Part shown: piece by piece, positions 50,265 to 59,516 of the stretch
Position numbering within the stretch: the first letter of the stretch is position 1
Layout of the letters: each line of letters begins with the position of its first letter
DNA from: Oceanihabitans sediminis
GTDB lineage: Bacteria > Bacteroidota > Bacteroidia > Flavobacteriales > Flavobacteriaceae
Direction: 5' to 3'
Length of the DNA: 64,000 nucleotides
NCBI RefSeq assembly: GCF_003337215.1
Contig: NZ_QPIG01000001.1
Location: 806,001-870,000 of the forward strand
Made by a program: the position numbers and the translations under genes
The notes under the pieces: model-generated
Told to the model about the DNA's origin: nothing
Database searches by the model: none
The model's input: only the letters and a program-made list of their open reading frames with translations

Positions 50265-51713
50265 TTATCCTACACTTCCTTCTAAAGAAATTTCTAAAAG
50301 TTTTTGTGCTTCAACAGCAAACTCCATAGGAAGTTTATTTAATACATCTTTACTAAATCCGTTTACGATAAGTGCAATTGCTTTTTCTGTATCTATACCA
50401 CGTTGGTTACAGTAGAAAATTTGGTCTTCACCAATTTTACTTGTTGTAGCCTCATGCTCGATCATTGCAGATTTATTTTTAGCTTCGATATATGGGAAGG
50501 TGTGTGCGCCACATTCATTACCCATTAATAAACTATCACATTGCGAGAAGTTACGTGCGTTCTCTGCTCTAGAGTTTATTTGTACTAAACCACGATACGA
50601 GTTTTGTGATTTTCCTGCAGAAATACCTTTAGATATAATAGTTGATTTGGTGTTTTTTCCAAGGTGAATCATCTTGGTCCCTGTGTCTGCTTGCTGGTGA
50701 TTGTTTGTTACAGCAATAGAATAGAATTCTCCTACCGAATTATCTCCTTTTAAAATACAAGAAGGGTATTTCCAAGTTACTGCAGATCCTGTTTCTACTT
50801 GTGTCCATGATATTTTTGCGTTTTTCTCGCATAATCCACGTTTTGTTACAAAGTTGTAAACACCACCTTTTCCTTCGGCATTTCCTGGGAACCAGTTTTG
50901 TACTGTTGAGTATTTAATTTCTGCATCGTCTAAGGCAATTAATTCTACTACAGCAGCGTGTAATTGGTTTTCGTCTCTACTTGGTGCCGTACAGCCTTCT
51001 AGGTATGACACATAACTTCCTTCGTCTGCAATTACCAATGTTCTTTCAAACTGTCCTGTTCCTGCCTGGTTAATTCTGAAGTACGTGGAAAGTTCCATTG
51101 GGCAACGAACGCCTTTTGGAATATAACAGAAAGAACCATCGCTAAATACTGCAGAGTTTAAAGCAGCATAGAAGTTGTCTTTTTGCGGAACGATGGTTCC
51201 TAGATATTTTTTTACAAGCTCTGGGTGCTCTTGAATAGCTTCCGAGATACTCATGAAAATAATTCCTTTTTCAGAAAGGGTTTTCTTAAAAGTAGTTGCT
51301 ACAGAAACAGAATCTACAACAACATCCATTGCTACGTTAGCTAATTTCTTTTGTTCGTCTATAGAAATTCCAAGTTTTTCAAAAGTAGCTAATAGTTCTG
51401 GATCTACTTCGTCTAGGCTATCGTACTTAGGTTTGCTGTTAGGAGCAGAGTAGTAAGATATTGCCTGAAAATCAGGCTTCGTATATTTTACATTAGCCCA
51501 TTCTGGCTCTTCCATTTCTTTCCAAATTCTGAAAGCTTCTAGTCTCCAGTCTGTCATCCATTGTGGTTCGTTTTTCTTTTTAGAAATAGCACGAACAACA
51601 TCTTCATTTAGTCCAATAGGAAAAGTGTCAGACTCAATATCTGTATAAAAACCATATTCGTATTCTTTGGTTTTTAGTTCTTCTCTTAAATCGTCTTCTG
51701 TATATTTAGTCAT
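50265..51713 (-). CDS. sufB: Fe-S cluster assembly protein SufB
   Basis: The main scaffold on which new clusters form, with SufC and SufD. The 482-residue length is normal. Features seen: [50 protein letters not shown] (interrupted by sequence in between), [30 protein letters not shown], and near the C-terminus [17 protein letters not shown] with the conserved cluster-assembly Cys, then [22 protein letters not shown]. 55 bases after sufA; a perfect hairpin lies in that spacer. Confidence 0.97.
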   Translation of the reverse strand: MTKYTEDDLREELKTKEYEYGFYTDIESDTFPIGLNEDVVRAISKKKNEPQWMTDWRLEAFRIWKEMEEPEWANVKYTKPDFQAISYYSAPNSKPKYDSLDEVDPELLATFEKLGISIDEQKKLANVAMDVVVDSVSVATTFKKTLSEKGIIFMSISEAIQEHPELVKKYLGTIVPQKDNFYAALNSAVFSDGSFCYIPKGVRCPMELSTYFRINQAGTGQFERTLVIADEGSYVSYLEGCTAPSRDENQLHAAVVELIALDDAEIKYSTVQNWFPGNAEGKGGVYNFVTKRGLCEKNAKISWTQVETGSAVTWKYPSCILKGDNSVGEFYSIAVTNNHQQADTGTKMIHLGKNTKSTIISKGISAGKSQNSYRGLVQINSRAENARNFSQCDSLLMGNECGAHTFPYIEAKNKSAMIEHEATTSKIGEDQIFYCNQRGIDTEKAIALIVNGFSKDVLNKLPMEFAVEAQKLLEISLEGSVG

Positions 51714-51768
51714 AATATTTTTTGTAAAATTTCATACATCTTCCGTTCCGGAAGATTAGGCTGGTTTC

Positions 51769-52098
51769 TTATAAGGAGAAACTTTCACCACAACCACAGG
51801 TTCTGTTGGCATTCGGGTTGTTAAAAACGAAACCAGTTCCGTTTAAACCACCAGAATACTCTAGAGTTGTTCCTATTAGGTATAAAAAGCTTTTTTTGTC
51901 CACAACAATTTTCACACCGTTGTCTTCAAAAACTTTGTCTTCTTCTAGTTGTTCCTTATCAAATTTTAAATTGTAGGATAAACCAGAGCAACCTCCGCTT
52001 ACTACACCAACACGAACAAAATCTGTTGTTGCGTCATAGCCATCTTCAGTCATAAGTTCTATGACTTTCTTTTTAGCTGTTTCAGATACTTTTATCAT
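51769..52098 (-). CDS. A-type iron-sulfur carrier protein (SufA/IscA-like)
   Basis: Transfers clusters from the Suf scaffold to target proteins. With the ATG at 52098 (a TTG at 52140 would start upstream of the promoter-proximal leader and adds unfamiliar residues) the protein has 109 residues. The three cluster-ligand cysteines are Cys37 (GGCSGLSY), Cys101 and Cys103 (CGCGESF). First gene of the suf operon, promoter at 52130-52137. Confidence 0.95.
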   Translation of the reverse strand: MIKVSETAKKKVIELMTEDGYDATTDFVRVGVVSGGCSGLSYNLKFDKEQLEEDKVFEDNGVKIVVDKKSFLYLIGTTLEYSGGLNGTGFVFNNPNANRTCGCGESFSL

Positions 52099-52129
52099 AT
52101 TCTTAATTAGATTATCTCTAAATAGAGTG

Positions 52130-52137
52130 CAAATATA
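52130..52137 (-). promoter_or_regulatory. -7 box of the suf operon
   Basis: TATATTTG on the minus strand matches TAnnTTTG, 31 bases before the sufA-like ATG. It is divergent from the thiL promoter. The 52141-52340 stretch between them is AT-rich with no further feature that I can support. Confidence 0.55.
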
Positions 52138-52358
52138 CAATATAAGTCACGGATTACCATATATACTAACATTATATTAGCATATGTTATAATAGGAATA
52201 ATTTATAAACGATAGAAAGTCGTTATGTTAATAAATTTAAGGGCTGAAAGAAATTTTAGCTTAGTATTTTGTGTGTAAATTTTTTCTTTTGAAATCCATG
52301 ATTCACAAGAGAATGTTATATTTTTTTGAAATGTGATAGGCATTAAAAATAAGCTTCT

Positions 52359-52366
52359 TATTTTTG
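52359..52366 (+). promoter_or_regulatory. -7 box of thiL, directly abutting the start codon
   Basis: TATTTTTG matches TAnnTTTG and ends only 4 bases before the thiL ATG. Transcription would start at or next to the A of the ATG, giving a leaderless mRNA. Confidence 0.55.
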
Positions 52367-52370
52367 CAAT

Positions 52371-53423
52371 ATGATAGAAGATAAAAACCAACAACGTACC
52401 TCATTAAGTGATTTTGGTGAATTTAAACTAATTGATCACTTAACCTCTCATTTTGATATTTCGCATACATCTACTGTTAAAGGAATTGGAGATGATGCTG
52501 CGGTATTAGACTTTAAGGATAAACAAATTGTAGTTACAACAGATTTTCTTGTTGAAGGTGTGCATTTTGATTTAAGCTATATGCCTTTAAAGCACTTAGG
52601 TTATAAGGCTGTTATTGTAAACTTATCTGATGTTTTTGCTATGAATGCAAATGCAACACAAATTACTGTTTCTGTTGCTGTTTCGAATAGGTTTTCATTA
52701 GAAGCTTTAGAAGAATTATACGCGGGAATTGAAACAGCTGCTAAGATTTACAATATTGATGTTGTAGGAGGGGATACTACTTCTTCCACTTCAGGTTTAT
52801 TGATTTCTGTTACAGCTATAGGAGAAGTTGAAAAAGAAGATGTGGTTTATAGAAATGGTGCTAAACCAAATGATTTACTAGTTGTTACAGGAGATCTTGG
52901 AGGAGCCTATATGGGTTTACAGGTTTTAGAGCGTGAAAAACAAGTGTTTTTGGTAAATCCGAATAGCCAGCCAGATATGGAGCCTTATGCTTATATCATG
53001 GAAAGACAATTGAAGCCGGAAGCAAGAAAAGATATTGTGAAGCTTTTTAAAGATTTAGATGTAAAACCTACTTCTATGATTGATGTTAGTGATGGTTTAT
53101 CTTCTGAAATCATTCACTTATGTAAGCAAAGTAATGTTGGTTGTGACTTGTATGAAAATAAGATTCCTTTAGATCCAACGGTAATTACTGCTTGTGAAGA
53201 ATTTAATATAGACAGTACCACTGTAGCTTTAAATGGTGGCGAGGACTATGAGTTACTATTTACTATTTCTCAGGAGGACTATAATAAGATAAAAGCAAAT
53301 CCGAATTTTTCTGTAATTGGATATATGACAGAACCTCATGTAGGAATGCATTTGGTAACCAGAGCGGAAACGAAAATTCCTTTAAAAGCGCAAGGCTGGA
53401 ATGCGTTAAACAATCAGGAGTAG
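52371..53423 (+). CDS. thiL: Thiamine-monophosphate kinase
   Basis: Phosphorylates thiamine monophosphate to thiamine diphosphate, the active cofactor. The 350-residue length is normal. The AIR-synthase/PurM-type fold is shown by GIGDDAAVL (residues ~42-50), TTDFLVEGVHFDLSYMP, YKAVIVNLSDVFAMNA, VGGDTTSS, MIDVSDGLSSEIIHLC and NGGEDYELLFTI. The start MIEDKNQQRTSLSDFGEF fits flavobacterial homologues as I recall them, so the unusual promoter-ATG spacing is probably real. No thi biosynthesis cluster is beside it. Its stop codon is 10 bases inside the convergent zinc-ribbon gene's 3' end. Confidence 0.96.
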   Translation: MIEDKNQQRTSLSDFGEFKLIDHLTSHFDISHTSTVKGIGDDAAVLDFKDKQIVVTTDFLVEGVHFDLSYMPLKHLGYKAVIVNLSDVFAMNANATQITVSVAVSNRFSLEALEELYAGIETAAKIYNIDVVGGDTTSSTSGLLISVTAIGEVEKEDVVYRNGAKPNDLLVVTGDLGGAYMGLQVLEREKQVFLVNPNSQPDMEPYAYIMERQLKPEARKDIVKLFKDLDVKPTSMIDVSDGLSSEIIHLCKQSNVGCDLYENKIPLDPTVITACEEFNIDSTTVALNGGEDYELLFTISQEDYNKIKANPNFSVIGYMTEPHVGMHLVTRAETKIPLKAQGWNALNNQE

Positions 53424-53671
53424 GGTCTTCCTTCTTTTAATTGTTTTGTTTTTTTCTTGTGAACTCGCTCTAAAATGTAGTTTATTTCTTTGCGTTTTGG
53501 AGTGAGCTGAATAAGGTTACCGTTGCTGTTTGTAGTCACTTGTTTTTTGCAATGGCTACACTTGTATTCCTTTACATAATATGTCACCTTTTTTGTAATC
53601 TCAAATTTATGTCCAAGTATGCTGCAAACTAAACTTGGAAGTAATTTAGGGTTTTTTGTTAAAGTTTTCAT
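53414..53671 (-). CDS. Small zinc-ribbon-like protein
   Basis: An 85-residue basic protein. A CSILGH segment and a CSHCKK pair (YYVKEYKCSHCKKQVTTN, residues ~31-48) resemble half of a zinc ribbon, with an additional Cys/His near residues 17-21 that could complete the metal site. The C-terminal half is Lys-rich and helical (VHKKKTKQLKEGR). I recall similar short proteins in flavobacteria; no function is known. It is convergent with thiL and overlaps its 3' end by 10 bases. Confidence 0.7.
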   Translation of the reverse strand: MKTLTKNPKLLPSLVCSILGHKFEITKKVTYYVKEYKCSHCKKQVTTNSNGNLIQLTPKRKEINYILERVHKKKTKQLKEGRPYS

Positions 53672-53735
53672 AGTTAGGTAGTTTAGGGGATTTAAATGTA
53701 AATAATAATTCCACGCTAACGATTAAAGGCTTGAT

Positions 53736-54509
53736 TTATTCGATGAAATGTAATATTTCTTGTAAGAATTCTTCTTTGTTTTCTATATGACTCATATGGC
53801 CTTCCGATAAAATTCTTGTTTTTATATCTGTGTTATTCGTTTCATTTATTAGTTTTTCGCTATTTAAAATCGTGTCTTTTTCCCCGATAATTAATAGTTT
53901 TTTGCATGTTAAAGCATGAAATAATTCTTTCTTGTCTTCTCGTAATAACATCCCTTCTTGGCAAGCAACATATCCTTGGGCAGAGGTTTTTAAAGCTTCT
54001 TGTAGTGCTTCATCTATTTCTGCTTTATATTTTTTTCTGCTTGTTTCGCTAAATAAATTCGCAAAAGACATTCTTACAATATTTTCAAAATTTGTTTGAA
54101 CCATCTTGTTTGCTCGTATACGAAGTGCTTTTCGTTCATCGTCATCTGCTTCGTAAGTAGAGTTCATTAAACATAAACCTTTTAATGCATCTGCAAAATT
54201 TTCAGCAAAAGCTAGGGCTACATATCCACCCATAGAATGACCAATCATATAGTATTTGCGTAAACGTAGATGTTTTAAAACTGCTTTTACGGCATCTGCC
54301 ATTTCTTGCATGCTGTGCACGTAGCCTAGGCAATCTGTTTTACCATGACCCAAAAGGTCTATGCAGATTACTCTGTGTTTTTTAGTGAGAGCTGGTTTAA
54401 AAGCATTCCACATGGTGCTATTTTCAAGAAAGCCATGTAGGAATACTATTGCTGTTCCTTGACCTTCGTCGGTATAATGAATATTAATGCCTTTGTGTTG
54501 TAAAGTCAT
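53736..54509 (-). CDS. Alpha/beta hydrolase
   Basis: A 257-residue cytoplasmic hydrolase of the alpha/beta fold. The oxyanion loop HGFLEN (25-30), nucleophile elbow GHSMGG (Ser92), an Asp in LLIIGEKDTIL and the catalytic His in SEGHMSHIENKEEF form a complete triad. The fold class includes MenH-like, BioH-like and esterase enzymes; the exact substrate is not readable from the sequence. No menaquinone or biotin genes are adjacent. It lies downstream of aminopeptidase P after a terminator. Confidence 0.88.
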   Translation of the reverse strand: MTLQHKGINIHYTDEGQGTAIVFLHGFLENSTMWNAFKPALTKKHRVICIDLLGHGKTDCLGYVHSMQEMADAVKAVLKHLRLRKYYMIGHSMGGYVALAFAENFADALKGLCLMNSTYEADDDERKALRIRANKMVQTNFENIVRMSFANLFSETSRKKYKAEIDEALQEALKTSAQGYVACQEGMLLREDKKELFHALTCKKLLIIGEKDTILNSEKLINETNNTDIKTRILSEGHMSHIENKEEFLQEILHFIE

Positions 54510-54542
54510 TTTGAAAATCTATTTAGAATCTAAGGAAATATT

Positions 54543-54572
54543 AAAAAAGTGAACCCTAAGGTTCACTTTTTT
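54543..54572 (-). terminator. Terminator after aminopeptidase P
   Basis: A perfect 13-bp stem (54543-54555 with 54560-54572), 4-base loop and flanking A/T runs that can work in both directions. It lies 18 bases after the aminopeptidase stop codon. Confidence 0.85.
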
Positions 54573-54590
54573 AATATGTGTTTTGCTATG

Positions 54591-55883
54591 TTAAGCATTC
54601 ATGATTTCTTCAATTTCTTCCGCTTCAATAGGAATGTTTCTCATTAAGTTGAATGGTTCCCCGTTTTCTTGAATTACAAGATCATCCTCTAATCTGATTC
54701 CGAAACCTTCTTCAGGAATGTAAATTGCAGGCTCAACAGTAAATACCATGTTTGCTTGCATTGGCTCTGTTAATATTCCGTAATCATGCGTATCTAGACC
54801 GATATGGTGAGATGTACCGTGCATGAAGTATTTTTTGTATGCTGGCCAATCTGGATTCTCGTTTTGAACATCTGCTTTGTCTAATAAGCCTAATCCTAAT
54901 AATTCGCTAGTCATTAATTTCCCAACCTCTACGTGGTATTCTCCCCATAGTGTTCCAGGAACTAATAATTTTGAAGCATCGTTTTTTACTCTGTTTACAG
55001 CGTCATAAACTTCGCGTTGTCTTTTTGTGAATTTTCCAGAAACAGGAATAGTTCTACTCATATCGCTTGCGTAGTTTGCATATTCTGCTCCAACATCTAA
55101 AAGAATTAAATCTCCCGCTTTACACTCTTGGTTGTTTTCTACATAATGTAAAACATTAGCATTATTTCCAGAAGCAATAATTGGCGTGTAAGCAAATCCT
55201 TTGGAACGGTTGTTTAGGAATTCGTGCATGAATTCTGCTTCGATATTGTACTCCCAAACTCCAGGTTTTACAAAGTTTAAAATTCTGCGGAAACCTTTTT
55301 CTGTAATATTACATGCTTGTTGCATTAAGTCTAATTCTAAAGGGTCTTTTACAGAACGTAACCTTTGTAAAATCGGGTTGCTTTTTGCTACGCTATGCGC
55401 AGGGTATCTGTCTTTTAGCCATTTAGTGAAACGATCTTCTCTAGTTTCTGTTTCCACATTAGCTCTATAGTGTTCGTTTGTGTTTATATAAACAGTGTCG
55501 CATTGCGTCATCATTTCAAACATGATTTTTTCCATGTCTTTTAACCAATACACTGTTTTTATTCCGCTTGTGTTAAAAGCAGCTTCTTTAGTAAGTTTTT
55601 CCCCTTCCCAAATGGCAATATGTTCGTTGGTTTCTTTTAAGAAAAGCAACTCTCTATGCTTAGGGTTAGGGCAGTCTGGAAAAAGAACTAAAATACTTTC
55701 TTCTTGATCTACACCACTTAAATAAAAGATATCTCTATGTTGTGCAAAAGGCATGGTGCTATCTCCACTAATAGGGTAAATATCATTAGAATTAAATACA
55801 GCCAAACTGTTAGGTTTCATTTGGGCTGCAAAGTTTTTTCTGTTTTGTATAAAAAGGGATTTGTCTATTGGGTGATATTTCAT
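54591..55883 (-). CDS. Xaa-Pro aminopeptidase (M24B family)
   Basis: A dimetal peptidase that removes N-terminal residues before proline. The 430-residue protein has an N-terminal creatinase-type domain (~1-160) and the pita-bread catalytic domain with all metal ligands visible: Asp in LLDVGAEYANYASDMSRTIP (two Asp), His in HGTSHHIGLDTHD, Glu in FTVEPAIYI and Glu in IRLEDDLVI. This matches aminopeptidase P (PepP) type enzymes. Monocistronic, promoter at 55907-55914, terminator after it. Confidence 0.94.
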   Translation of the reverse strand: MKYHPIDKSLFIQNRKNFAAQMKPNSLAVFNSNDIYPISGDSTMPFAQHRDIFYLSGVDQEESILVLFPDCPNPKHRELLFLKETNEHIAIWEGEKLTKEAAFNTSGIKTVYWLKDMEKIMFEMMTQCDTVYINTNEHYRANVETETREDRFTKWLKDRYPAHSVAKSNPILQRLRSVKDPLELDLMQQACNITEKGFRRILNFVKPGVWEYNIEAEFMHEFLNNRSKGFAYTPIIASGNNANVLHYVENNQECKAGDLILLDVGAEYANYASDMSRTIPVSGKFTKRQREVYDAVNRVKNDASKLLVPGTLWGEYHVEVGKLMTSELLGLGLLDKADVQNENPDWPAYKKYFMHGTSHHIGLDTHDYGILTEPMQANMVFTVEPAIYIPEEGFGIRLEDDLVIQENGEPFNLMRNIPIEAEEIEEIMNA

Positions 55884-55906
55884 TTGTGTAAAATTATATG
55901 TTCACC

Positions 55907-55914
55907 CAAAAGTA
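55907..55914 (-). promoter_or_regulatory. -7 box of the aminopeptidase P gene
   Basis: TACTTTTG on the minus strand, matching TAnnTTTG, 23 bases before the ATG. A TTG triplet 26 bases further upstream is slightly beyond normal spacing. Confidence 0.5.
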
Positions 55915-55949
55915 ATTAAAGAAAAGCTGATTGTATAAGCCAAATGGCA

Positions 55950-56534
55950 CTAATTTATGTTTTTTCGAATTCTACTCATATGTCTAGAGGAGATGCCTAA
56001 AAAGGAAGCGAGGTAGTGTAGCGGCACTTCCTGTAGTAGTTCTGGGTCGTTGGCAAGTAGCTTTTTGTAGCGTTCTTCGGCTGATAGTGTTAGTAGGTTT
56101 ATGCGGTAATCGTCAATCAGGTGTATTTGATTTTCAATTAGATTATAGTAGAATTTAGTAAAAGCAGGGTTGTTTTCTAATAAATGCTTAAAAGCCTTTT
56201 GATCTATAGCCCAAAGTTTGCAATCGCTTAAAGCTTTGATGTTTTTCCTAGCAGGGATATTTTGAGTGAAGCTTTTTAGTGCTGAAGTAGAAGTGTTTTT
56301 CAGGCCTAAATAAGTGGTTTTCTCTTCCCCAAATACCATAATGGAATGTTGTAAGATCCCACTTTCTATAAAACAGAAATATTTACACACTTTGCCTTCT
56401 TCTACAAGAAAGTCGTTTTTGTGCAAAGTTAATTTGTGAAACGAATCTAAAATAGGTGAGACTAAATGATTTAGTGATTCATCGTTTATGGTTTTTTTAA
56501 GATAGGTTTCAATATGTATTTTGCTTTCTGTCAT
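55950..56534 (-). CDS. Crp/Fnr-family transcriptional regulator
   Basis: A 194-residue regulator. The ATG at 56534 (MTESKIHIETYL) is chosen over a TTG 24 bases upstream. Residues ~25-115 form the cyclic-nucleotide-binding-type beta-roll (LHKNDFLVEEGKVCKYFCFIESGIL), and the C-terminus has a short HTH (YLASFLGISSRHMSRIR). It lacks the PRAARR-like phosphate cassette of a classical cAMP receptor and the Fe-S cysteine set of Fnr, as in many Bacteroidota members of this family. Divergent from sdhCAB across 274 bases that contain an inverted repeat, so it may control itself or sdh (inference). Confidence 0.88.
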   Translation of the reverse strand: MTESKIHIETYLKKTINDESLNHLVSPILDSFHKLTLHKNDFLVEEGKVCKYFCFIESGILQHSIMVFGEEKTTYLGLKNTSTSALKSFTQNIPARKNIKALSDCKLWAIDQKAFKHLLENNPAFTKFYYNLIENQIHLIDDYRINLLTLSAEERYKKLLANDPELLQEVPLHYLASFLGISSRHMSRIRKNIN

Positions 56535-56691
56535 CAAGAAATGATATCTGTACTTCAAAGTAAAGCGTTTCTCTTTAAGGAAACAAACAAGAGGTTTAAT
56601 TTTAAGTTCCTTTTAATATTTTAATAACAATAAAATTTGTTCTAGCTAATTTTTAAGCTAATTACTGTTTTATAGAAAATAAAAAGCCTAC

Positions 56692-56718
56692 CGATTTAAA
56701 GGTTTATTAATTAAATCG
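56692..56718. repeat. Inverted repeat between the Crp/Fnr gene and sdhC
   Basis: CGATTTAA at 56692-56699 and TTAAATCG at 56711-56718 are perfect reverse complements with an 11-base spacer. The site lies 33 bases upstream of the sdhC -33 element, a position suitable for a dimeric activator. Two direct AGCTAATT copies (56644-56651, 56656-56663) lie nearby. The rest of 56535-56808 is AT-rich without other visible structure. Confidence 0.4.
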
Positions 56719-56750
56719 ATTCTAAATAAATTTTAAAAAAGGTGTAAAAC

Positions 56751-56781
56751 TTGCTTCACTTAAAGAGGTGTATTACATTTG
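56751..56781 (+). promoter_or_regulatory. Complete Bacteroidota-type promoter of sdhCAB
   Basis: A -33 TTG at 56751-56753 and a -7 TACATTTG at 56774-56781 with a 20-base spacer, the full TTG-N(17-23)-TAnnTTTG layout. This is the best promoter in the window; transcription would begin about 20 bases before the sdhC ATG. Confidence 0.7.
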
Positions 56782-56808
56782 TCTAACAAACATTCAACCA
56801 CAATTATA

Positions 56809-57480
56809 ATGAGCGGAATATTAAATTCTTCCATAGGAAGAAAGTTTGCCATGGCATTATCGGCACTCTTCCTTATGATTTTTATTTTACAACACTTTGT
56901 AATTAATTTACTATCAGTGTTTAGTCCAGATGCATTTAATGAAGTATCTCACTTCATGGGAACCTTTTGGGCAGTACAATACTTAATGCAGCCAATTTTA
57001 ATTTTTGGTGTAATTTTCCATTTTGTAATGGGATTCATCTTAGAAATTAAAAACAAAAAAGCACGTAATATTGCTTATGTGAAAAACAACGGAGCTGCAA
57101 ATTCTACTTGGATGAGTAGAAACATGATTTGGAGTGGAGGTTTTATCCTTGCATTCTTAATTCTTCACTTTATCGATTTCTGGTTTCCAGAAATGAACAC
57201 AAAGTATGTTCTTGGAGATATGTCTGGTATGCACAATGGTGAGTACAGATATTTCCATGAGTTACAAGAAAAGTTTGTTCCTTTATGGAGAGTAGCTTTT
57301 TACTGTGTAGGTTTTGTGTTTTTAGCACTTCACTTATTACATGGTTTTGGATCTGCATTCCAATCTGTTGGAGCAAATAATAAATACACAAAAGGATTAA
57401 AAGGATTCGGAAAAGCTTTTGCGATTATTATTCCATTAGGATTCATTTTTATTGCATTATTTCATCATTTTAATCACTAA
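56809..57480 (+). CDS. sdhC: Succinate dehydrogenase/fumarate reductase cytochrome b subunit
   Basis: The membrane anchor of complex II. The ATG at 56809 (MSGILNSSIGRKF) is chosen; a TTG at 56779 overlaps the -7 box. The 223-residue protein has five hydrophobic helices and histidines suited to bind two b hemes (LQHFVIN, SHFMGT, FHFVMGF, LHFIDFW, LHLLHGF), as in type B enzymes with a single large anchor subunit (Bacteroides, Wolinella). This fits the absence of sdhD. sdhA follows after 15 bases. Confidence 0.95.
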   Translation: MSGILNSSIGRKFAMALSALFLMIFILQHFVINLLSVFSPDAFNEVSHFMGTFWAVQYLMQPILIFGVIFHFVMGFILEIKNKKARNIAYVKNNGAANSTWMSRNMIWSGGFILAFLILHFIDFWFPEMNTKYVLGDMSGMHNGEYRYFHELQEKFVPLWRVAFYCVGFVFLALHLLHGFGSAFQSVGANNKYTKGLKGFGKAFAIIIPLGFIFIALFHHFNH

Positions 57481-57495
57481 AAAACTCGTCTAAAT

Positions 57496-59508
57496 ATGGC
57501 TTTAGATTCTAAAATACCAAAAGGTCCAATTGCAGACAAATGGACTAATTATAAAAACAAGATTAACTTAGTAAATCCTGCAAACAAACGTAATATTGAT
57601 GTTATCGTTGTTGGAACAGGATTGGCAGGAGGTTCTGCTGCTGCAACTTTAGCAGAACTAGGTTATAACGTAAAAGCTTTTTGCTTCCAAGATTCTCCAA
57701 GACGTGCACACTCTATTGCAGCACAAGGGGGAATTAACGCAGCAAAAAACTACCAAGGAGATGGGGATTCTACTTACCGTTTATTTTACGATACAGTAAA
57801 AGGTGGAGATTACCGTTCTCGTGAAGCTAACGTTTATCGATTAGCTGAGGTATCTGCAAATATTATCGACCAGTGTGTGGCTCAAGGGGTTCCTTTTGCT
57901 CGTGAATATGGTGGATTATTAGATAACCGTTCGTTTGGTGGAGTATTAGTATCACGTACTTTTTACGCTGCTGGACAAACAGGACAACAATTATTATTAG
58001 GAGCTTATTCTGCTATGAACCGTCAAATTGGTCGTGGTAAGATTAAAATGTACAACCGTCACGAAATGTTAGACGTGGTGATTGTAGATGGAAAAGCTCG
58101 TGGAATTATAACACGTAACTTAATTACTGGAGAAATTGAAAGACATTCAGCGCATGCTGTTGTTCTTGGAACTGGTGGTTATGGTAACGTATTCTTCTTA
58201 TCAACTAACGCGATGGGAAGTAACGTAACAGCGGCTTGGAAAGCTCACAAACGTGGGTCTTATTTTGCAAACCCTTGTTTTACACAAATTCACCCAACAT
58301 GTATTCCTGTTTCTGGAGATCATCAGTCTAAACTTACTTTAATGTCTGAGTCTTTAAGAAATGACGGACGTATTTGGGTTCCAAAAAATATTGAAGACGT
58401 AAAAGCAATTCGTGAAGGTCGTTTAAAACCAACTGAAATTGCTGAAGAAAATAGAGATTACTACCTAGAGCGTCGTTACCCTGCATTTGGTAACTTAGTA
58501 CCTCGTGACGTTGCCTCTCGTGCTGCTAAAGAGCGTTGTGATGCTGGTTACGGTGTGAATGCTACAGGAGAAGCTGTTTACTTAGATTTCGCATCTGCTA
58601 TTGAGCGTTACGGAAAAGAGCAAGCGACAGTTAGACACTTAGATGTTAACGATAAAGCGCTTGTTAAAAAATTAGGTCAGGAAGTTGTAAAGAACAAATA
58701 CGGAAACTTATTCCAAATGTATGAGAAGATCGTAGATCAAGATCCTTACAACACACCTATGATGATTTATCCTGCGGTTCACTATACTATGGGTGGTCTT
58801 TGGGTAGATTATAACTTAATGACAACTGTTCCAGGATTATACGCTATTGGAGAAGCAAACTTCTCTGATCACGGAGCAAACAGGCTTGGTGCTTCTGCTT
58901 TAATGCAAGGATTAGCGGATGGGTATTTTGTATTACCATATACTATTGGTGATTACTTATCAGATGATATTCGTACAGGACCTATTTCTACAGATTCAAA
59001 AGAATTTGAAGAAGCAGAGAAAAACGTTAGAGATTTACTTAACCGTTTATTAAATAATAAGGGTAAACATTCTGTTGATTATTTCCATAAGAAATTAGGA
59101 AAAATCATGTGGAATAAAGTTGGAATGGCACGTAACGTAAAAGGTTTAACGGAAGCTATTCAAGAAATTAAAGCACTTCGTGCAGAATTCTGGAAAGAAG
59201 TTATGGTTCCAGGAACTAACGAAGAGTTTAATGAGGAATTAGCAAAAGCAACTCGTGTAGCAGATTACTTAGAATTAGGTGAATTGTTTGCAAAAGATGC
59301 TTTACACAGAGAAGAGTCTTGCGGAGGTCACTTTAGAGAAGACGCTGTGGAAGAAAGCGGTGAGCAAAAAGGTGAAGCGAAACGTGACGATGAAAACTTT
59401 GCTTACGTAGCAGCTTGGGAATATAAGGGAGAACCAAGCGATGCTGTTTTACATAAAGAGCAATTAGAATTTAAAGATATTGAGTTAAAACAAAGAAGTT
59501 ATAAATAA
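57496..59508 (+). CDS. sdhA: Succinate dehydrogenase/fumarate reductase flavoprotein subunit
   Basis: The catalytic subunit oxidising succinate to fumarate in the TCA cycle. The 670-residue protein has the Rossmann FAD site [19 protein letters not shown], the covalent-flavin region [15 protein letters not shown] (His near residue 74), the active-site HPTCIP segment, and [16 protein letters not shown] near the FAD-capping region. The length above ~590 suits Bacteroidota/type B enzymes. Middle gene of sdhCAB, 15 and 8 bases from its neighbours. Confidence 0.97.
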   Translation: MALDSKIPKGPIADKWTNYKNKINLVNPANKRNIDVIVVGTGLAGGSAAATLAELGYNVKAFCFQDSPRRAHSIAAQGGINAAKNYQGDGDSTYRLFYDTVKGGDYRSREANVYRLAEVSANIIDQCVAQGVPFAREYGGLLDNRSFGGVLVSRTFYAAGQTGQQLLLGAYSAMNRQIGRGKIKMYNRHEMLDVVIVDGKARGIITRNLITGEIERHSAHAVVLGTGGYGNVFFLSTNAMGSNVTAAWKAHKRGSYFANPCFTQIHPTCIPVSGDHQSKLTLMSESLRNDGRIWVPKNIEDVKAIREGRLKPTEIAEENRDYYLERRYPAFGNLVPRDVASRAAKERCDAGYGVNATGEAVYLDFASAIERYGKEQATVRHLDVNDKALVKKLGQEVVKNKYGNLFQMYEKIVDQDPYNTPMMIYPAVHYTMGGLWVDYNLMTTVPGLYAIGEANFSDHGANRLGASALMQGLADGYFVLPYTIGDYLSDDIRTGPISTDSKEFEEAEKNVRDLLNRLLNNKGKHSVDYFHKKLGKIMWNKVGMARNVKGLTEAIQEIKALRAEFWKEVMVPGTNEEFNEELAKATRVADYLELGELFAKDALHREESCGGHFREDAVEESGEQKGEAKRDDENFAYVAAWEYKGEPSDAVLHKEQLEFKDIELKQRSYK

Positions 59509-59516
59509 GGAAAACT

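Noticed and set aside
52203-52394. 63-codon minus-strand frame between the suf operon and thiL
   Set aside because: It crosses the thiL promoter and start codon, has no recognised features and AT-rich composition like an intergenic region.
56779-56808. TTG start for sdhC
   Set aside because: It overlaps the -7 element TACATTTG; the ATG at 56809 matches family starts.
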